64,000 nt of DNA from Varroa destructor. Lineage: Eukaryota; Arthropoda; Arachnida; Mesostigmata; Varroidae. Positions 50,501-60,942 of the stretch are shown here, one piece after another (position 1 is the first letter of the stretch; each line of letters starts with the position of its first letter). The notes beneath the pieces were generated by a model. It made no database searches. It was not told the DNA's origin and was given only the letters and a program-made list of their open reading frames with translations. The stretch spans positions 25,873,388 through 25,937,387 of the forward strand of contig NW_019211459.1 in assembly GCF_002443255.2 (NCBI RefSeq). The letters run 5' to 3'. Both the position numbers and the translations under genes were made by a program.

Positions 50501-53200
50501 TATATATATATATACTTTACGTGTACAATAAGAACTGACCATAAATCATCTACCGCGTCATAATTACGAGCGCGCAAACGACGACGGCCGCAGCAGCAAC
50601 TAACGAATAAATCATAGTGGAAAAAGTGTACACTACTCTTTACCGACACTCAGATACAGCAGATTGAGTTGCTTTCGTTACCAGGCAATACGGGTTTCAT
50701 AGTCTATCACATTGACATTAGTTTGGTTCGGCAATACCATGTCAGCCTGATACGGTAGGGTACATTCTACAACAATCAAACAAGAATAGAGGAAAAGGAA
50801 CGATTAGTTCATCCGCAGGCAGACGTAGATGGTTATTATGTTTGGGACAGGCAATAAGCCTGGCTTATTCTTGTTAGCCAAAATCACTGCTGTACGTCCA
50901 TATACATATAAATGGGCGTTTTAGCTGGAATTATACTTTCTTTTTACGCTTTGTACTATAAAGGCTACAATTACAAGGTATGTTTACGCGCTCCAAAGGC
51001 CCTTCTAACACTCTTCGTATATTTCAAGAAAGGGGAGGCGTTGCCTCGCGACAACAACATCTATCAGGAACCCTCTTATTCAAGGCGGTCTTTAGTAAGG
51101 CTTCAATGTTCTTTGGGACCGCTTTGATGAAAGGGTCTATCTGCTTAACAACCGAATGAGTGCTTGTGACACAATTGGCAAAAAAAGATGCTGATCTTCA
51201 CATCGGCGCACGTAAGTCTTAAACTATACATATTCCGCTATACATATTCGTTCCTGTCCAACAATGATAACTGTAAACGTCGGCATAGTTGGCTAGGACC
51301 TCGTGGCATTTTGAATTAAACTTTCCCGTAAGGCCACAGGGGCTCGTTCTATCTGACTCGCTATTGTAAACAATTACATTAACACGCGAGATACTGCAAG
51401 GGTAGTATCAAAGAGAGGCCAAGTGCACTCGAACTAGCGTTCATTCTTTACCACACCATGGACTCGAACACGTGTCAAGATTTAGCACGATGCAAATTGT
51501 GTATTTATGGATGACTTTATTATAAAAGACTGTCTGACTAAATCCCTCGAGGGTGTAGTTGTATATGAATAAGCGCAAAAAGAAAATGTGTTTCTCTACA
51601 ATAGACTAACTCTTATATAAATGATTATAGTTGACGAGGGCTTTCTCGCACCTTAGCAAGAACTCAAAATAAAAACGTTTCAAATTTTTCTCAGCGTCAA
51701 GAACTTGTTTTTCCGCTAGACAGTGATAAAGAACAACTAGATAGGACAAGCACCTACGGTACGGATACGGAAGGAAAACTTTGTCGTAGTTACGTTTTAT
51801 TAAAGTTCGAAGTGTGTTGTACGGATAGGCATGTCCAATAACTTGGCGACACCATCACTGGAAATTATCTCTCCCAGCCGTTTAGGCCAGAAGTAAGATG
51901 AGTTTGTTCTTCGTAGCTAGCAAACTGGTTCTAACACCACCCAAGTCGTATAGTATACTTTGTTTCTACTATAATATTAAATCGATTCAATTGAGCAGCT
52001 ACCGAGCAGAAAAGCGGATTTTTTTTCCGTAAGAAAATTCTCAGGACATGAATATAGTAACGGTGACACAAGCATACGAGATAACTCATATTCAAAGCTT
52101 GTCACAAAAGGAAGCCACTCTAGCATAGGAACAATCACTTATACGCAATAGACAAAATCGATTTGTCCAGAATTCGACCCACACTTCTTCACTGACGCTC
52201 GCGTGATGTTGATGACAGACCTGTTTTTTGGTTCCTTCAACCCAGTCGGTAGCATAGTTCTTAGAAGTTGCCAGTTGCGCTAACTTAAAATACCGTCAAC
52301 AAATTTCTAACAGTTCGTTCGATCGGCCCATTCTAACAAATCACATTTCACTGAAATGCCTTGTCAACACACGGTAACAATTGTGACAGAGTTGAAATCC
52401 TTGATGTTTTGTATGTAAACTTTCGTGCAGTCGCATTAGCTGGACATGGTCTAACCCGCATGCTTAAGTTTTCACGTAGCTAGCCATAGAATAGAAATGT
52501 GAAGATTAAACTTGCGGATCTTCCGGCTGTATTGAAACAATTAGATTTGCATTAATCACACGATGCAAATTACTCTGATGGCGTCCGCTTGAAGACAGAA
52601 TTAGTCTGTTTTGACTATTTCAACGAAACGCTTAGCTCTTCAATCCGTTTCGTTATACTGATCGAGTATCCTTATACTAACCAAATTCTGACTTATGAAT
52701 TAAATGTTTCGTGATACCGATCATATTCGAAAAATTCACGTAATCGTTTACGAGGCGCCGTTAAATTAAGCTTACTTGAAGGGTTCACAATACAACATGT
52801 GCCCATAATGGGACCTATACAAGATCTATCGACAACTTAAGGTCTTCAAAACGAAAACACGAGCTGTAAAACAAGGCTTTAGGCTTTGAGAAGGCACATA
52901 CGAAATCCCCGCACCGTCACGGAGACACCACATCCCAGTGGTAGCTTCGCTTATGACAACGTCCTATAACAATGGCAGACGATGGAGCTAGTTGAATCGT
53001 GCTAGCCGATCACCGTATTCTCTTTTATCTAGTTCTTAGCGATGTACGTAAGCCGTTATCGACACGCCCAGTCGCAATACGTGATTTCTGTTGGGGAACT
53101 GCACCGGAGACCTATCCAACAATTTAGTTCGTCCTCATATGAATTTATCTTATTTGTTTGTTTAGAATCGTTATAAGTGACAAGCTAGATTCTTTATTAA
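44600..53200. other. No gene supported
   Basis: About 8.6 kb without a feature I can support. Short A/T runs and an AT tract at 50501-50514 only. A donor-like CTTCCG/GTAAAC near 50192 has no convincing exon. Likely intron or intergenic. Confidence 0.4.
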
Positions 53201-53579
53201 ACAAACGGAGGCCATTTCCTTGTATAGTGTTCATGGTGCATATTTTGCAGGGCGAGGCTGGCCGATGCTCCGATCACTGCGGAACGATGCACGCGAACTG
53301 ATATGCTCGAAACGTCACGCGCGCGGAAAAAAAAACATACACAGCAGGATAAAGCATACATCTGTTCTTTGTCCACCCGGCGATTTCGATGCAGGCCTTG
53401 GCAATTTTTTTAGCAATTCTTCGTTCGAGCTTAACCACAAACTCCCATACATGACAGCTCACCAGCGTCATCGAGAATTACTCTGAGCTACAATAATCAA
53501 TATGCAATAAAAGCAATTAACGATCCCAGCTACCCCAAAAATGCAATACGTTTGTAGGGAGCAAAACAATTGAATCCAA

Positions 53580-53670
53580 ATGGACAACCTTGCCCCCAAC
53601 CCCGCACTTCGCGGCACGACCGTTAAATCCCCCATCCACGATTTGAACATTTTCTCTTGCGTAAAAGATT
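53580..53670. other. GC-richer spot with coding-like frames on both strands
   Basis: Plus strand: ATG at 53580 reads MDNLAPNPALRGTTVKSPIH and ends at a GTAAAA donor-like site. Minus strand: an acceptor-like CTTTTACGCAAG opens EKMFKSWMGDLTVVPRSAG. Only one, at most, can be real; I cannot choose. Confidence 0.2.
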
Positions 53671-54160
53671 TGACAACAGAAATAATTGTGCTTGCTTTAC
53701 TCAACATATCAACGATTCTCACACGCACCCGGTACATACTGATACTTTCGTTAGTGTGTCTATTGAAATTACAAGAGTTTGACCGAAATAGCCATTGGAT
53801 AAAACTTAGCGCAATTAGCAAACGTTCCACGTTTTCATTTCTAATCACTTTCAATATTGAGCTGGCTCCGAATCCGATTGATCGCGACCGTCCTCAGTGT
53901 CTGAGGCCATCAGAGCTTCGCACAACAGCGTTGCTTGGTGTGAAATTAGTTTTCTTTTCTGATCTCATTGTGAGGCTTGCCATTTGACGTTATATTTTCC
54001 TCTGTGTGCTAAATGTTAGTCCACAGCCAGACATCATTTCGGCAAAAAAAAAAAAAGCTTGCTTGGGTACCGTTCGCAAATTTATAGGACGAATTGAAGA
54101 CGCATCTGTGCAACCAAAAAATCGTTCGAAAAAAAAATCTCTGAGACTAGAGCTCGAAGT

Positions 54161-54241
54161 TCAGTCCAGCTCTTTCTCCAAATGGTCGCGCTTATCCAAC
54201 ATGTCAAGGTGTCGTAGTAACCTCACAATGAGTGATTTCGC
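54161..54241 (-). CDS. Candidate 3'-terminal exon, charged helix
   Basis: The acceptor CACTGTGCTCGTCACGTCACAG ends at 54242. Twenty-six open codons follow, then TGA at 54163-54161. The peptide AKSLIVRLLRHLDMLDKRDH then LEKELD is a strongly charged amphipathic helix, coiled-coil-like. It is phase 0, as required to follow 55002-54864. No canonical AATAAA was found nearby. Confidence 0.33.
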   Translation of the reverse strand, partial: AKSLIVRLLRHLDMLDKRDHLEKELD

Positions 54242-54863
54242 CTGTGACGTGACGAGCACAGTGTTGTAAAGGGCTAGGCTGCGACAAACGGGGGTGCTGC
54301 TACTGCTGCTCAGACTAGTAACTAATGGAACTATGCGATAAGTATATAATCTATTCAGTCTTATCAACTAAGACGATGCCGGAATTTCCTGTCTATGATT
54401 GCGGCAAATTTACAGCATAGTTTGATTGAGTTGTAGGAAAATATTGACGAGCATTAATTCACAACGCAAGGCTGTATTTTACCAACAATGTAACTTCCAT
54501 CTTCAAAGCCAGAAGAACACGCGTTGACAGGTAGGGTACAATTGTTAAGCGGCGCTAGTAAGCAAAAGGTGTAAATTTAAATCTGATCAGTTGATTATAG
54601 CTCCGGCATCGCTTAACGGCGGCGCTTTGCCCAATGATTCAAACAGGGAGTTTACTTTTAACTGCGTTAAAGTTTTTATACAATCATGACAATGTCACAG
54701 AGAATGAAACAACATTCCGACAAAGATTTGTAATCGGAAGAAGACACTGTACTGTATATTGTTTCATCGTCGCAGAAACGTTTTTTTTTTTCAATTTCTT
54801 CATCTTTCCTTTTCTGAGGTGGAATTGGCACTACGAAGCAACTAAAGGATCTAAAAATTTTAC

Positions 54864-55002
54864 TTCTTGCGAGATATCGTTGTCGTTCAACTCGTGGGCC
54901 TCGCTAGGATCGTTACGAATACGAACGAAGTTATCGTTAATAGCTTCAAGAACAATTAATTTATAAGCTACGCCATCGTGTTTGGCAAATAGCACATGGT
55001 AA
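54864..55002 (-). CDS. Candidate internal exon, unknown protein
   Basis: On the minus strand, an acceptor-like CTCTCCTATCGAAG precedes 46 open codons that read strongly as protein: YHVLFAKHDGVAYKLIVLEA, then DNFVRIRNDPSEAHELNDN. They end at CAAGAA/GTAAAA. Codon choice (CGT, GAG, CAC, AAC) is coding-like, and the complementary ORF has the Ser/Leu bias typical of an antisense shadow. The end phase (0) matches the exon candidate at 54241-54161, with a 622-base intron. Family not recognised. Confidence 0.38.
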
Positions 55003-55528
55003 CTTCGATAGGAGAGTAGTCTAATAGATAGTTGTTATTCAATTTTTGCGTTATCTATCTTTAGGCTTCAAGGCATAAATCGGTTCCTGGTGCTTTGGCC
55101 ACCGGCATCGAGCTTTTACGTTTTTATGCCCTTGTAAGTTCTTTGCCCCCTTTTTTTTTTTTCCCTTGTAAGGGCTTTCTCCGATATGGAAGTTTTGCAC
55201 AAACACTGCAGTTTGCTATTAGAGATACTATAATATATAATACCGTTTACTGTGAAAAATAAGTTCACAGTAATTAGTAATGGATTCGTTGTGTCGATGC
55301 GATAATGATGGACTTAGGAGTATGCATAGAATCAAAGTTGAACCTAGACGATCTTTACAAGTATCTAGGTTTTTTTTGGCAAGCTATTTGGCAAAATTGA
55401 AGAATACCGTTGTGCAGTCAATAGTTGCGGACGCAGTCCCCGTCGCGGTAATCGTGCGACTGTTGCTGCGGATGACGCTTATTATAGCCGTTCCGAGTAC
55501 AGGGGAACTCAGTCCAAAGCTATATTAA

Positions 55529-55556
55529 CCAAGTCCATATATATATATAGACTTGG
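55529..55556. repeat. Hairpin with alternating AT core
   Basis: CCAAGTC (55529-55535) and GACTTGG (55550-55556) flank an alternating AT core. The core extends the pairing, so the whole forms a near-perfect stem. Confidence 0.85.
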
Positions 55557-55849
55557 GGTAGACTGCTTGACTAGTGATTCCGCTTGAATCGTCAATATGA
55601 CAAAGTACTCTCTATCCACAGAGCCTTGAGCAGGCTAGATGATGAACATTTGTCCCTTTGATGGTGCAGTGGCACTCAGGTTCAAAACTGGGTAAAGATA
55701 CACTTCGCTGTGTGCTGGATAGGGCCAGCCATTTCAAACACAAAAGCCAGTTGGAGTAGTACCGAACGTAGAATTCAAAACAATAAGAAGAACGATAGGT
55801 AAAATAAGAGGCACACATGCCCAGCAAACCATTAGCAGCTAACGGCGTG

Positions 55850-55867
55850 AAAAAAAAAAAAAAAAAA
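55850..55867. repeat. 18-A homopolymer
   Basis: Eighteen A on the plus strand. No AATAAA precedes it closely, so a retroposed tail is not supported. Confidence 0.93.
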
Positions 55868-57032
55868 CACATTTCCACGTATTATAAACAATTATTACAA
55901 TTATTCTGCAAACAAATGTATGATCCTGTATACAAAACACCTTTAAGAAAAGCCAAAATGTGTCGAGTATTTCCACACCTAACTTTCATATAACTAAACA
56001 TTTTTTCATCAGAATACGTAAATGTTCATAATTGAATTGCCTGCTGTAGATTGTAGACAAAAATTGATTTATCTGAGATGAAGCTATTTGAAGAATGTTT
56101 CTTCAGGCAATCACACTTTCACTGCTCCATAGAAAACAGTGTTCTTCGCGCAGAAAAATGCCCATTAAGCTTTTCGCTTACACTACATTATGGACTCTTT
56201 ATCAGCTACGAAACAAGCCTAAGACATCCTCGAGATCGTAAACAGGTAATTATCAGTATACAAGAGCTTCGAATGAATGTTATGACAGATTGGGCGGTCT
56301 AAAAAAAAATAAAGTAATCGAGAAAAAAATAACGAGGTTCGATAACCACAATAGAGATAGTAGAGATGAAACGTGCCAATTGACAACTGACGGTTTGTGT
56401 GTCATAAAATATGTGCAAGTACACATTGAAGAAGGTAAGCACAAAATAACTTGAATACATAATACGTTTCAATTTGTCGAGCTTCGTTTACCTCAATCTA
56501 ATAGAAATTGTACAAATAAACTGCAACATTATCCCAGTGGTAACTGATGAACCTGCTTGCAATTCGAAGTGGACCTGAAAAGGAGAAAGATCCTGATTAT
56601 TCTATATTATATTATCTGATAATTCAGATTTATAAAAGAGCATTAATTTCTATGTAGATTGACTTTATGGGTGAAGGAAAATAGAGCCTTGAAAAACGAT
56701 ACTCCTCAATAAACTTTAAGGTGAATGCTTCTGAACAATCTTGTAACCAATTCGACGAAGCACATTCTAACAACTATTTAGTATAAATAGAGCATATATA
56801 CAGTTATTATTATTAATATAACAACATAACACACAGGTTGGGGGCCAAAATGGGCCTGATTTAACCTTCTATGGCGGGCGGTCAGTTCGGTAGAAAGCGA
56901 ACTCTATTTCGCTAACTAATTCGAGGCCGTTCAAGCCACTGGACTGATCTGCGTCTGCAAAATCGTTCTACGATTATGAGCCGCTCGCATTCGTGGGATT
57001 CTTCATTTAATCATAGCTGCCGTCTAGTATAC

Positions 57033-57059
57033 GTTGCTGGCGGGGCTCGAACCAGCAAC
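57033..57059. repeat. 8-bp hairpin containing a Pol III B-box-like sequence
   Basis: GTTGCTGG and CCAGCAAC pair perfectly around an 11-base loop. The minus strand across the loop reads GGTTCGAGCCC, which fits the tRNA B-box GGTTCGANNCC. No acceptor stem or A box at tRNA spacing was found, so no tRNA is called. A tRNA- or SINE-derived fragment is possible. Confidence 0.5.
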
Positions 57060-58033
57060 CCCTGGAGTGCATACGTATTCATATAGAAAACACTCTATTA
57101 TTCCGTTCAATATTCATTTGAAAGGCCACATTGGTAAATTAAACTAGTGCATTGAGGGTTTGGCTGCTCAGGAATGATAAGACGTTGAAGTGATGATAGC
57201 TTTTTGAGATTTCATATGCCAGCAGATTATTACGGCGGTTTGTTGTTACAAGCCTTCTCTACAGGCACACGATGCTATCTAGAAGAGCGTTTTACACTAC
57301 GTATAAACATGAAAACACCCTAGTATGTAAATAATTCTAAATCTTGATCAATCTTTCCCCCCAGTGGAGAATGCCTAACACGTAGTATTCCGTACGCAGG
57401 AGAAAATTCAATGCGGAAAGAGCTTAACCTTCGTGTAGGTAGGGCTTTAAAAGACTCAAGGTCCGATCACGTTCTGCGGCTTTTTTGGCTATATCGGTTA
57501 CGAGCTTCAATTCTGACAACACCTGTAATATAACAGCAAGACACATGTATTGTGTAGCACATGATTCTATTTGTATTTTTACAATGTGAAATTCTATTTG
57601 AACTGCTTAAAAAAGAATCATCGTCCTGTACTTAAAACAACGCAACTGGATATGTTCAACAACTCTTTCAATCCCGTACAGTTTCTTTTACTGCCAACAA
57701 CTTAATGTGCTTAAATAACTATATGTATTAAGTTAAAAGTTATCCGCCTGCGATTTCATTCAAATAACCTTCCTGAGATTACCAACTTGTCTGGAACTGA
57801 TGGAAACCTACTATCCAACTCACCGATATGAGGCAGCAATTGGTAACGGGTATGGCACCATTTAGTGGTTAAAGGCAAGTTGTTACTGTCTTCAATAAAT
57901 CAGCCATAAAAGATGAAATTGTATGGTAGAAGTCGACATCGACAGAATGTTAAGGAATATTTGGAGAAACGAACGCTTCATTATTTAATCACACGTATCG
58001 TATAGAATATATCATAAGCGTGGTTCGAACTAG

Positions 58034-58048
58034 CCCCCCCCCCCCCCC
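58034..58048. repeat. 15-C homopolymer
   Basis: Fifteen consecutive C, G-run on the minus strand. Confidence 0.95.
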
Positions 58049-59217
58049 GGCTTTCTCATCCAAAGATTCCACTGCACGTATAGTTGAAGAACATGTAGAT
58101 AATAGAGGAATATAGGAAGTTATAAAGAAAGAAGATTCTGTATCGTCCCTCAAAGTATCGATGAAACGCGATCCGCGGGATTTATAGCAGCTGTGGAGAA
58201 CCGTATAAGAGTTTGATCACTTTGCCCCAATGAATCACAAATAATAGCCTGTACACGTAGAGAAATAGTGGAACGCACGAGATTTTCTGAAGCTTATTTT
58301 TCATGCCACCTTTCTAGCCGAAGAAGGATATTATTTATGGAAAATTGATGTTTTATCTAATAAGATATATGTTTGTATTAGTTTTGAAAATCTTTGCATC
58401 ACGATGTTTGAGGAATTTTAGCGTCTGCGGTAGGTAAATCCGTATTCACTAGTGACGGGGACTATATTAGCGACATTCACCTATGATATCGGACAACTGG
58501 TGGGAATCTAGATAGGAGACGCGAAAGAAGAGGCGCTAATGCAAAAGCAATAGGAATCGTAAACTATATGATATCCAGAAAAATCACTTTCTGATGTCAA
58601 TAAAAGCCGCCGTTGTTTCAAGTGACCGGAACTCACTCAGTGCGTGGATTCGGCCAAAGGCCTCTGAACAGTCTAAAAAAAATCGTGATCAGTTTCAGTG
58701 TCTTCGCTTTATACATACATATATATATATATATATATAACGGATTTTCGCTCTGTGTCTTTCTTTTGGCCGACACACCGCCCGAAGTGCCTGTCACAAC
58801 CTTATACGCTACGAAAGGCAAACTATGCGAGATGGCATGACGGGACGTATTCTTAACACTGTCTACAAAATTGTGGCGGTAGAAATATGCCCAAGAATAC
58901 ACGTTCTTGCACAGCATTCGAATCACTTAATAAAGGCGGCCGTTAAAAAAAATGCAGCGGCGTAAAGATTGCTCGCAGCTGAGTTGAGCGGCTCTGTATG
59001 GGCTACGCTGGATCTATGGTAGAAGCAAACGCAGAAATTGTACAAAAACTATGGAAAACAGGGAATATTGGTTGGTTTAGCTTGAGCGTGTTTTTTTTCC
59101 GATAACCAATTAAATTAGCGTTAGTTGTTTTTTTAACAACAGGTATCATCTGCTAGATTTTTTCTAGTTAGGAACTTTTCAAGAAATTGTTGTGTGTATT
59201 CAAATAAGTAAGACAAT

Positions 59218-59223
59218 TTTATT
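59218..59223 (-). promoter_or_regulatory. Polyadenylation signal AATAAA overlapping the stop codon
   Basis: Read on the minus strand, the end of the large ORF is CACAATAAAATTG, so the TAA stop lies inside a canonical AATAAA. This fits a 3'-terminal exon with a very short 3' UTR. Cleavage would be expected 10-30 bases further on, at about 59190-59208. Confidence 0.4.
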
Positions 59224-60109
59224 GTGAAATAGGTCTTCCTTTATCGGGAACATTACAACATCTCCAATCGGCAGGATTTTTCAAGTGACCGTCGCATCTG
59301 GGATACTTTGGTAAAAATGGGCCAAGTAACCTCACAAGAACAACCGGTATAATATCGCTGAAAGGTTCATTAAACATGACATACACCCAGCCGTCGCTAC
59401 GTTCGACCTGCATATAAAAGTCATTCAACCCAAAATACTTTACTTGGTTTCCGCATCTCATAGCGGCTTTACGAGGAAGCCCGTGTCTCCAATCCAAATC
59501 CCATAGCGTGTTATTCAGTCCCGTCACGTGGAGGCGATCGTTTTCAAACTGAAGCTCAACGCCTGCTTGGCCATCTTCACACATCTGGTTACTTCTTGGC
59601 AGGTGAATTAGTATCGGATTTACGAAAAGATTAAATAATGTGCTGAGACGCCGAACCTTGTTAACACTGACGGGACTGTCCTCTGTCAATTTTCGCAGAT
59701 GATTTAACAGTTTGTATAATCGTTCCTTATAGTGATGTGCATAGTCGGCCTTGGCCTTAAGCAACTGTTCCACAAAAGGGTATACGACGCAAATGTACTT
59801 CCGGAAATCCGAAATGGGCACTGCTGGAGGTAATCGCGGGGCGCGAACCCAGCTGTAGGTAAGCCGCGTATCAGCGCTGGCTTTTCCACCTCTAGGGCAG
59901 TCGCCCTGCGGGGACCGCTTTTGAGGCCCCTTTTGCCGTTTTCGCCGAGGTATTACGGATTTCTGTTCGTCATTGGCTTGTCCGTCGTCCATCGGTGATC
60001 TTCTGGATTTCAACGTTTTACGCTTTGGAAATTCGATATGAGGATTAGTTTCTGTCGCTTTGTTTCTCTTAGGGTATAGTGACCATGGACGACCGTGCTT
60101 CAGATGATG
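59219..60109 (-). CDS. Uncharacterised basic protein, probable 3'-terminal exon
   Basis: The frame is open for 318 codons (from 60175 down to the stop at 59221-59219), far longer than any other frame here and well beyond chance. I start the feature at 60109, just after the acceptor-like TTTTTTCCAG, which gives 296 residues. The first in-frame ATG is at 59992-59990 and would give 257. Coding-like sequence continues upstream of that ATG, so I favour a terminal exon joined to an unseen 5' exon. The N-terminal third is rich in K, R, P and S, with a likely nuclear localisation cluster (PRRKRQKGPQKR). It is followed by a helical, charged stretch (FVEQLLKAKADYAHHYKERL) and a hydrophobic/aromatic C-terminal half (WDLDWRHG, GWVYVMFNEPF, IIPVVLVRLLGPFL). 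The tail has one Cys, then His, then a Cys-Cys pair (RCDGH...WRCC) that might bind metal. The minus-strand AATAAA at 59223-59218 overlaps the stop. I recognise no family; a nuclear role is inferred only from the basic cluster. Confidence 0.72.
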   Translation of the reverse strand, partial: HHLKHGRPWSLYPKRNKATETNPHIEFPKRKTLKSRRSPMDDGQANDEQKSVIPRRKRQKGPQKRSPQGDCPRGGKASADTRLTYSWVRAPRLPPAVPISDFRKYICVVYPFVEQLLKAKADYAHHYKERLYKLLNHLRKLTEDSPVSVNKVRRLSTLFNLFVNPILIHLPRSNQMCEDGQAGVELQFENDRLHVTGLNNTLWDLDWRHGLPRKAAMRCGNQVKYFGLNDFYMQVERSDGWVYVMFNEPFSDIIPVVLVRLLGPFLPKYPRCDGHLKNPADWRCCNVPDKGRPISQ

Positions 60110-60225
60110 CTGGAAAAAATTGCCCCGGCTTCGAACAGTAGTTATTTTGCAATCGTTGCTGTTGACCTTTGATCGTTAAATTTGATCACTCGGTGCATGT
60201 CCATGCGCCTTGTTCTAACTGGAAA

Positions 60226-60516
60226 TTATATCAGATCGCTAATAGATAAACTGATACAATTGGCCAAAATATATTTATGCGTTTCTAGATTGAGTAGCCA
60301 TTGACAAGCTGAGCAGAGGATTGCTTCGGGTCTGGTAGATCTGAAGTTCTCCACATACTGTCGTTCCAGCTTCTTGAACCATATACGAGGTATCACACCT
60401 GCTATGCAAGATATGTTCAATATGCGGTACAAATTTTTGCCGTGCTTGCTACAGTTAACTGAAAGTTCTAATCGGTGAGATAGGCTAGTGCAAGAAGCCA
60501 ACTGGGATATACAGGA
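60226..60516 (-). other. Possible exon upstream of the large ORF
   Basis: On the minus strand, GTTCCTGTATATCCCAG is a fair acceptor ending near 60502. The frame after it stays open about 92 codons to TAA at 60228-60226. It reads CSKHGKNLYRILNISC, then WFKKLERQYVENF. It lies just upstream of the 59219-60109 exon on the same strand and could be another exon of that gene, but I see no good donor in it. Confidence 0.22.
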
Positions 60517-60710
60517 ACGGGTGTAACTTTAATGAGAGTACTGATGCAAAAGTTAAAAAAATGCTAGCTACTTCAATTTTTCATGGTACCATGAAGAACA
60601 CCGAGGTGTAAGGCCAGATGCTTTTAAACTGCTTTAAAAGAAATACAGTGAAGTAGGAATAACATATCTAGGCATATTCAATCAGCTCTTATGAAAAGTG
60701 CCTTTCTTGG

Positions 60711-60942
60711 GTGTTTTTCACGCAAGTGTCAAAGGAAATGGGCTTACCTGTAATTTATTCCGTTTCTTCTGTCCTGGATTTGGTAAAACCGCGGTTTGAA
60801 GTGCTGAAAGCTTTGCCAGAACCTGCTGATCGGATTGCTCTACCCGAAACATTATCTGGAACCATTTTATCGCACGAAATATTCCTAGGATCGTTGTAGT
60901 AGCGTGCTAATATATTTTTGCATAAGCTACTTGATAAATAAA
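60711..60942 (+). other. Possible plus-strand terminal exon with poly(A) signal
   Basis: The frame ends at TAG 60897-60899 and AATAAA lies at 60937-60942. It reads KEMGLPVIYSVSSVLDLVKP, then EVLKALPEPADRIALPE. An acceptor-like TTTTTCACGCAAG precedes it. If real, it would be the 3' end of a plus-strand gene whose tail faces away from the large minus-strand ORF. No family is recognised. Confidence 0.27.

Larger units (their letters stand above)
55900..59200. other. No gene supported apart from small repeats
   Basis: AT-rich sequence holding the hairpin at 57033, the C15 tract and an AT tract at 58719. A coding-like patch near 58760-58840 is open on both strands and has no clear splice pair. 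Confidence 0.4.
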
